NCBI GenBank assembly: GCA_016744375.1
Contig: JADGEM010000001.1
Span: forward strand, 62,001-126,000
Source of the DNA: Gammaproteobacteria bacterium
Lineage (GTDB): Bacteria; Pseudomonadota; Gammaproteobacteria; GRL18
DNA length: 64,000 nt
Direction: 5' to 3'
The first letter of the stretch is position 1. Each line of letters begins with the position of its first letter. Under the pieces are notes generated by a model, which saw only the letters and a program-made list of their open reading frames with translations, did no database searches and was not told where the DNA came from. Of the stretch, positions 58,991 through 64,000 are shown piece by piece. The position numbers and the translations under genes were made by a program.

Positions 58991-61654
58991 ATGGATATCA
59001 ATTTAGATGCATTGATTGCTCATTTGGGTGAAGATACACACTCAATTTTAGAAGGTTCCAGTAGTAAATGTATTGCAAGAGGTGGTTATGAAATTACCAT
59101 AGAAGATTTTTTACTAGAATTATTAGAAACATCAAATAATGAGCTGTCTTATATACTGAAGCAATTCGATATTTCAGTGACCCGGGTAAGTAAGGCACTA
59201 CAGTTGACTCAGGATTTGCGTTCAGGTAATACTTCACATCCTGTCTTTTCACCACTGCTTATTGACTGGCTACAAGAATCCTGGCTGTTGTGTTCTCTTA
59301 AATTTAAAATTAATTATATTTCTACTGGAGCGATGATCCTGGCTTTGCTGTCTAATCCAAATCGTTTTGGCAGAATGGCATACTATGATTTAATGGAGCC
59401 CATTTCATTAGAACAATTATTTAATTTATTACAGGGTAAATTGAGTAATGAAAAATCCAATTCTGGAACATTTCATGATGTCAGTGAGCGGGGTGTGTCG
59501 AGCAGCACAGAAAATGCATTACAGAAATTTACCCTTGATTTTACTCAGCAAGCTATAGATGGTGAAATTGATCCGGTTTTTTGTCGTGATCAGGAAATAC
59601 GTCAAATAATAGATGTCCTTGCCAGACGTCGTAAAAATAATCCTATTGCAGTGGGTGAGCCAGGTGTTGGAAAAACAGCTATAGTAGAAGGACTGGCTCT
59701 GAAGATTGTTGGTGGTGATGTGCCTGATACTCTAAAAGATGTCCGTCTATTAGGGTTGGATATGGGCTTGCTGCAAGCTGGGGCCAGTGTTAAAGGTGAG
59801 TTTGAAAAACGACTTAAAGCGGTTATTGATGAAGTTAAATCGTCTGAACAGTCTATTATTCTTTTTATTGATGAAGCGCATACGCTGGTTGGATCCGGTG
59901 GTCAGGCTGGCGGCAATGATGCCGCAAACCTATTAAAACCAGCTCTTGCTCGAGGTGAGTTAAGAACCATTGCGGCAACCACCTGGAGCGAATACAAGAA
60001 ATATTTTGAAAAAGATCCCGCACTGGCCAGGCGTTTTCAACTGGTCAAATTAGATGAACCTTCAGTTGAGCAATCTATGGTGATTCTACGTGGTTTAAAA
60101 GAAAAATATGAAGCAAATCATGGAGTCTATATCCGTGATGATGCCATTGAAGCTGCCGCACGATTGTCTAAGCGCTATATCTCCGGTCGTTTATTACCGG
60201 ATAAGGCAATTGATGTACTTGATACAGCCTGTGCCAGAGTAAAGATCAGTATTTCTTCACAACCCGCGCTTCTTAATGAATACCTCTCACAAACAACTTC
60301 ACTGGAACGTGAGCTAACAGCAATTCAGCGTGATATTTCTATGGGACTGATTCTGGATCATAATGACACAGATTTAATAAAAAAAGAATTATCAGAAATT
60401 GTAAAATTATCTGAAGAAATTAGATCTAACTGGAATGAAGAAACACTTATAGCGAATAAGATTCTTGAAATTCGCAGGAAGCTAATCTCATTCAATGAGC
60501 AATCAGACGTTGGTGATGATAAAGCGGTTTTAATTAAAGAGCTGTCAAAATTAAAAACAGAATTAGATAAACTGATAAAAGCAGATGATAGTGATCAAAT
60601 TGCCCTGGTTTCCTATGAAGTAGATGCTGAATTAATTACTAAGGTTATTGCTGACTGGACCGGTATACCTATGAGTAAAATGATGCCAGGTAATAAAAGT
60701 GATTTTCTGGATTTTCAAAAAAAAATGAAAGATCGTATCAAAGGGCAGGATCATGTTATTGATATTCTTGATAAAGCAGTCAGGACTGCCGAAGCAGGAT
60801 TATCTAATCCGGAAGCACCTAATGGAGTGTTTCTCTTTGTGGGCCCCAGTGGTGTTGGAAAAACAGAGACTGGGATTGCATTGGCTGATTTGTTGTATGG
60901 TGGTGAGCGTTTTATGACCACAATTAATATGTCAGAATTTCAGGAAAAACATACTGTTTCACGCCTGATCGGTTCTCCACCGGGCTATGTAGGTTATGGT
61001 GAAGGCGGGCTTTTGACTGAAGCAGTGAGACAAAGGCCTTACTCGGTTATTTTACTAGATGAAGTTGAAAAAGCTGATCCTGAAGTAATGAATCTTTTTT
61101 ATCAGGTTTTTGATAAAGGGATTTTAAATGATGGCGAAGGCCGTGAGATAGATTTTAAAAATACCACTATCTTGCTTACGAGCAATCTGGCATCAGATAT
61201 TATTACTCAAATGTGTGAGAAAACTGATACCAGTGGAAATCAACTAAGGCCGGATTATAATGCCCTGATTGATGCCATTAAACCAATGCTCAGTCAATAT
61301 TTCAAACCGGCATTGCTTGCGCGAATGGAAATTGTGCCATACTTTCCAGTCCATGGTCATGTGATGAGAGAGTTAACTGAGCTTAAGCTGAATCGAATTG
61401 CTCACCGCCTTAAGCATGAGCATAAAATCAAATTGAAATATGACAGGGATGTTTTAGATCTCATTTCAAAACGCTGTCAGGATTTTGATGCAGGTGCAAG
61501 AAATATTGATCATATTCTTAATCATAATATGATCCCGCAAATATCAACTCATTTATTAGAAAATCTCTATCAAACCAATAGTAATGAAACTAAATACCAT
61601 AGTCTGAGAATACAGGTAAATGAGCAGGGGCTCTTTGAGTATAATTTTATTTAA
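58991..61654 (+). CDS. tssH: T6SS ATPase TssH (ClpV)
   Basis: Hexameric AAA+ unfoldase that disassembles the contracted sheath for reuse. 887 residues: an N-terminal Clp-N type domain (1-160), first AAA+ with Walker A GEPGVGKT at 222-229 and Walker B ILFIDEAHTLVG, a middle coiled coil, and second AAA+ with Walker A GPSGVGKT at 618-625 and Walker B VILLDEVEKADP. It acts on TssC N-termini in known systems, so a TssC lacking its N-terminus would escape it. AAAGG lies before ATG 58991. The stop shares its last base with the next start (TAATG). Confidence 0.96.
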   Translation: MDINLDALIAHLGEDTHSILEGSSSKCIARGGYEITIEDFLLELLETSNNELSYILKQFDISVTRVSKALQLTQDLRSGNTSHPVFSPLLIDWLQESWLLCSLKFKINYISTGAMILALLSNPNRFGRMAYYDLMEPISLEQLFNLLQGKLSNEKSNSGTFHDVSERGVSSSTENALQKFTLDFTQQAIDGEIDPVFCRDQEIRQIIDVLARRRKNNPIAVGEPGVGKTAIVEGLALKIVGGDVPDTLKDVRLLGLDMGLLQAGASVKGEFEKRLKAVIDEVKSSEQSIILFIDEAHTLVGSGGQAGGNDAANLLKPALARGELRTIAATTWSEYKKYFEKDPALARRFQLVKLDEPSVEQSMVILRGLKEKYEANHGVYIRDDAIEAAARLSKRYISGRLLPDKAIDVLDTACARVKISISSQPALLNEYLSQTTSLERELTAIQRDISMGLILDHNDTDLIKKELSEIVKLSEEIRSNWNEETLIANKILEIRRKLISFNEQSDVGDDKAVLIKELSKLKTELDKLIKADDSDQIALVSYEVDAELITKVIADWTGIPMSKMMPGNKSDFLDFQKKMKDRIKGQDHVIDILDKAVRTAEAGLSNPEAPNGVFLFVGPSGVGKTETGIALADLLYGGERFMTTINMSEFQEKHTVSRLIGSPPGYVGYGEGGLLTEAVRQRPYSVILLDEVEKADPEVMNLFYQVFDKGILNDGEGREIDFKNTTILLTSNLASDIITQMCEKTDTSGNQLRPDYNALIDAIKPMLSQYFKPALLARMEIVPYFPVHGHVMRELTELKLNRIAHRLKHEHKIKLKYDRDVLDLISKRCQDFDAGARNIDHILNHNMIPQISTHLLENLYQTNSNETKYHSLRIQVNEQGLFEYNFI

Positions 61655-63330
61655 TGAATGTTACTGTTAGAAATATGGATTTTAAGAAACATAGCAATCA
61701 GTCATTAGAAGATTTTATTAATCTGACTTGTGAACTGGCCAGTGAAAATGATATTAAAAAATTATTAGCTGCAATTTTAAAGGAAAGTATCAAGCTCACA
61801 CATGCTGAAGGGGGAAAGATCTATCTGCCAGATATTACAAAGAAACATTTTTATTTAAAACAGGTCTGTATGACAGGTTCACCGATGAGAGAAATTGATT
61901 TTAATTTACCCTATGTTTCTCAAAGGCATGGTGTCTCAAAGATTCACCTTCAGGAAAAAGGCATTATCAATAGTAATAATTATCTTGTCTATTGTGCGAT
62001 TACAGGAAATATCCTGGCGTTAAATCGGCAAGATAACTTTTCTTCCTATCAAATTAAGCCTGTCACTGAGTTTGATCAGGCTTTTACCTGCCAGACAAAT
62101 TCTATTTTAGTAATGCCGCTTTGTGATCATGAAGGCATTACGATTGGTTTGCTTGAGTTATATAATTATTCATCAAAAGTTGATCATAAACTACTCACTG
62201 CTTTTTCTTCATTATCTGCCGTATTGATTAATAATACCAATCTAGTCACACATAATAATCATTTGATACACGTTCTGGATGAAACTAATCAGGCTCTGGA
62301 AAATGAAAATTTTTGTCTTAAGCAATCTATAAAAAAGAGAAATGACTATGCCATTATAGGAAAAAGTGATGTAATGCTTAAAGTTTTTGCTTTGATGGAC
62401 AAGGTGGTTGATTCAAACGTCACGGTTTTGCTACGAGGTGAAACCGGGACAGGTAAGGAAGTTTTTGCCAGGGCTATTCATAAAAAAAGTCAAAGAAAGA
62501 ATCAATCAATGATCAGTCAAAATTGTGCTGCTTTACCAGAAACGCTATTAGAAAGTGAATTGTTTGGACATAAAAAAGGTGCTTTTACGGGAGCTGATCA
62601 GGATAAGCACGGTCTCTTTGATCTGGCAGATGGTGGCACTCTTTTTCTGGATGAAATCGGTGATATGCCGATTAACCTACAAGCCAAGGTCTTAAGGGCA
62701 ATTCAGGAGCAGGAAATAAGGCCTTTAGGCGACACGGTCTGTCATAAAGTCGATGTACGCCTTATTGCTGCAACTCATTGTGATCTTGAAGAAAAAATTT
62801 CAAATGGTGAATTCCGTCAGGATTTATTTTATCGACTTAATATTTTTCCTATTACACTGCCAAAATTATGTGAACGTGAAAATGATATTATTTTATTGGT
62901 TAAATACTTTGTTGACCATTATAGCCAGGCCTATCAACGAAAGATTAAAAGCATCTCCCCAGCAGTTATGGATGTATTGAGCCGTTATCCCTATCCAGGT
63001 AATGTCAGGGAGCTGCAAAATATTTTGGAAAGGTCAATTTTACTCTGTGATGAAGAAGGTGTTGTTCTGGAAGAACATTTACCTGTAGAAGTGGTAGAGC
63101 AATCAAAAAATGATTATCAATCTTCGAACAATAATCGTGACAATAACAACATTTGTTCATTCCCGCTTTATTCATTGAAAAATGCGGTTCTGAATTATGA
63201 AGCAAGTCTGATTAAAAATAATTTAAGGGCCAATGACTGGAATCAGACGCTGACGGCACAAATCTTGAAATTACCCAGAAGGACATTAGTGGAAAAAATC
63301 TCTCGATTAAATATTGTGATACCAAAATAG
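61654..63330 (+). CDS. vasH: Sigma-54-dependent activator of the T6SS (VasH-like)
   Basis: 558 residues: N-terminal GAF-like sensory region (about 20-190), then the AAA+ activator domain with Walker A GETGTGKE at 262-269, the sigma-54 contact loop GAFTGA at 309-314 and DGGTLFLDEIGDMP, and a C-terminal Fis-type helix-turn-helix (LTAQILKLPRRTLVEKISRL). It overlaps the tssH stop by one base, so it is co-translated with the ATPase. Such activators switch on hcp and other T6SS genes through RNA polymerase with RpoN. I could not find a clear -24/-12 site before tssC. Confidence 0.93.
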   Translation: MNVTVRNMDFKKHSNQSLEDFINLTCELASENDIKKLLAAILKESIKLTHAEGGKIYLPDITKKHFYLKQVCMTGSPMREIDFNLPYVSQRHGVSKIHLQEKGIINSNNYLVYCAITGNILALNRQDNFSSYQIKPVTEFDQAFTCQTNSILVMPLCDHEGITIGLLELYNYSSKVDHKLLTAFSSLSAVLINNTNLVTHNNHLIHVLDETNQALENENFCLKQSIKKRNDYAIIGKSDVMLKVFALMDKVVDSNVTVLLRGETGTGKEVFARAIHKKSQRKNQSMISQNCAALPETLLESELFGHKKGAFTGADQDKHGLFDLADGGTLFLDEIGDMPINLQAKVLRAIQEQEIRPLGDTVCHKVDVRLIAATHCDLEEKISNGEFRQDLFYRLNIFPITLPKLCERENDIILLVKYFVDHYSQAYQRKIKSISPAVMDVLSRYPYPGNVRELQNILERSILLCDEEGVVLEEHLPVEVVEQSKNDYQSSNNNRDNNNICSFPLYSLKNAVLNYEASLIKNNLRANDWNQTLTAQILKLPRRTLVEKISRLNIVIPK

Positions 63331-63360
63331 TTACAAATAACTATTTAATAATGCTATAAT
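63331..63360 (+). promoter_or_regulatory. Extended -10 promoter before the FHA gene
   Basis: TGCTATAAT (63352-63360) is a full extended -10 element. TTACAA at 63331-63336 lies 18 bases upstream as a weak -35. Start is expected near 63367, so the FHA gene and whatever follows may be transcribed independently of the tssC-vasH unit. Confidence 0.55.
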
Positions 63361-63429
63361 ATGCGAGTTCATATGGATATGGACTATAAGCTGAGTAACG
63401 AACTTAGATGCCGGACATGGATGTTTATA

Positions 63430-64000
63430 ATGGATTTATTACTTGAAATAATTAGTCATCAACGACACGCAATGAGTGAAGAACAATCTAAATTTGTCTT
63501 CAAAGCTGCGGGTGGTACTATCGGTCGAAATCAACAAAATGACTGGATGATTGATGATCCTGAACGTCTCATCTCAGGGCACCATGTTTCAATTCATTTT
63601 GAAAACAATCAGTATATTATTATAGATACCAGTACGAATGGTCTATATGTGAATAATGAGCAATACGCTCTGGGTGACAATGCACATTCGATACTGAATG
63701 GCGATATTTTTCTACTGGGACAATATTCAATTCAGGCCACTTTGATTGCCACACAATCGGCTCCTGTCTTTTCTTCAAGTGTGTCTCAACGATTGCCGCA
63801 AGAGGTAGGGACTTCTTTTCAGAACCGCATGCATCTTCAAACCAGTGTTTCTAATGAAACATCTGTTCCTTTGTTTCCACAAGAGATGAATCATCATGTT
63901 GATCCATTAAGTCAATTTAAAGATGTCTCTATACCTGGACGACTTATGGAACATGATATATTATCAGAACCTGATTCAATTAATTCAGTACTCGACCCAA
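63430..64000 (+). CDS. FHA-domain T6SS protein (TagH/Fha-like), partial
   Basis: Open to the window edge, 190 codons seen. The N-terminal FHA domain is clear: GGTIGRNQQNDWMIDDPE, then LISGHHVSIHF (the SxxH pattern) and TSTNGLYVNN. FHA proteins bind phosphothreonine peptides and control T6SS assembly in several species. The region after about residue 110 is Ser/Gln/Pro-rich linker. I chose ATG 63430 (GGA eight bases upstream); in-frame ATGs at 63361 and 63421 are possible but the first lies before the likely transcription start. The C-terminal part lies outside the window. Confidence 0.85.
   Translation, partial: MDLLLEIISHQRHAMSEEQSKFVFKAAGGTIGRNQQNDWMIDDPERLISGHHVSIHFENNQYIIIDTSTNGLYVNNEQYALGDNAHSILNGDIFLLGQYSIQATLIATQSAPVFSSSVSQRLPQEVGTSFQNRMHLQTSVSNETSVPLFPQEMNHHVDPLSQFKDVSIPGRLMEHDILSEPDSINSVLDP

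Overview
This window is chromosomal DNA from an AT-rich gammaproteobacterium. The order tig-clpP-clpX-lon-hup-tRNA-Val-tRNA-Asp-ppiD, the group pepA-holC-valS, a single-chain ~1300-residue PurL, FtsK, LptF and a proteobacterial type VI secretion system (T6SS) all point there. Codon use is AT-rich throughout and TTG or GTG starts are frequent. I cannot name the genus from the sequence alone.

Layout. 1-8700: protein quality control (end of trigger factor, ClpP, ClpX, Lon), the nucleoid protein HU, two tRNAs and the periplasmic chaperone PpiD. A sigma-32-like promoter precedes lon. 8734-16190: FabI on the minus strand, a complete YejABEF-type peptide ABC importer, and a DUF302 lipoprotein-like or membrane-anchored protein with its own good promoter. 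16203-24988: nine tightly packed, mostly overlapping minus-strand genes. In transcription order they encode a ferritin-like PF10118 protein, IorA, IorB, an AmmeMemoRadiSam-type radical SAM enzyme, a Cys/Met-metabolism PLP enzyme, a three-histidine-box desaturase, a small membrane protein, an Lgt paralogue and a left-handed beta-helix protein. I do not recognise this set as a described pathway, and it is the best candidate here for an undescribed system. 25058-33984: a giant DUF349 protein, ValS, an acidic low-complexity protein, HolC and PepA (minus strand). 34367-49890: LptF without an adjacent LptG, a Sel1 protein, an internally deleted YqiA remnant, an RDD protein, PurL, two uncharacterised proteins, TolC, TrxB, alanine dehydrogenase and FtsK.

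49986-64000: two lipolytic enzymes (a class-3 lipase and a membrane-embedded patatin), an exported rhodanese, then a T6SS cluster: tssC, tssE, tssF, tssG, tssH/clpV, a sigma-54 activator of the VasH type, and an FHA-domain gene that runs off the window. tssC is broken by a perfect 37-bp tandem duplication. Deleting one copy restores a continuous 516-residue sheath protein, so the locus is either recently inactivated, reversibly switchable, or misassembled. No tssB, hcp, vgrG or core membrane genes (tssJLM) are visible inside the window.

How the genes fit together: the first block is a conventional stress and housekeeping set. In the nine-gene block, the 2-oxoacid:ferredoxin oxidoreductase could supply low-potential electrons to the radical SAM enzyme, and possibly to the desaturase and the PF10118 protein; the Lgt-like and beta-helix proteins suggest that the product is a lipid or a lipid-linked molecule. 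That reading is inference. Coordinates of hairpins and promoters were read by eye and may be off by a base.
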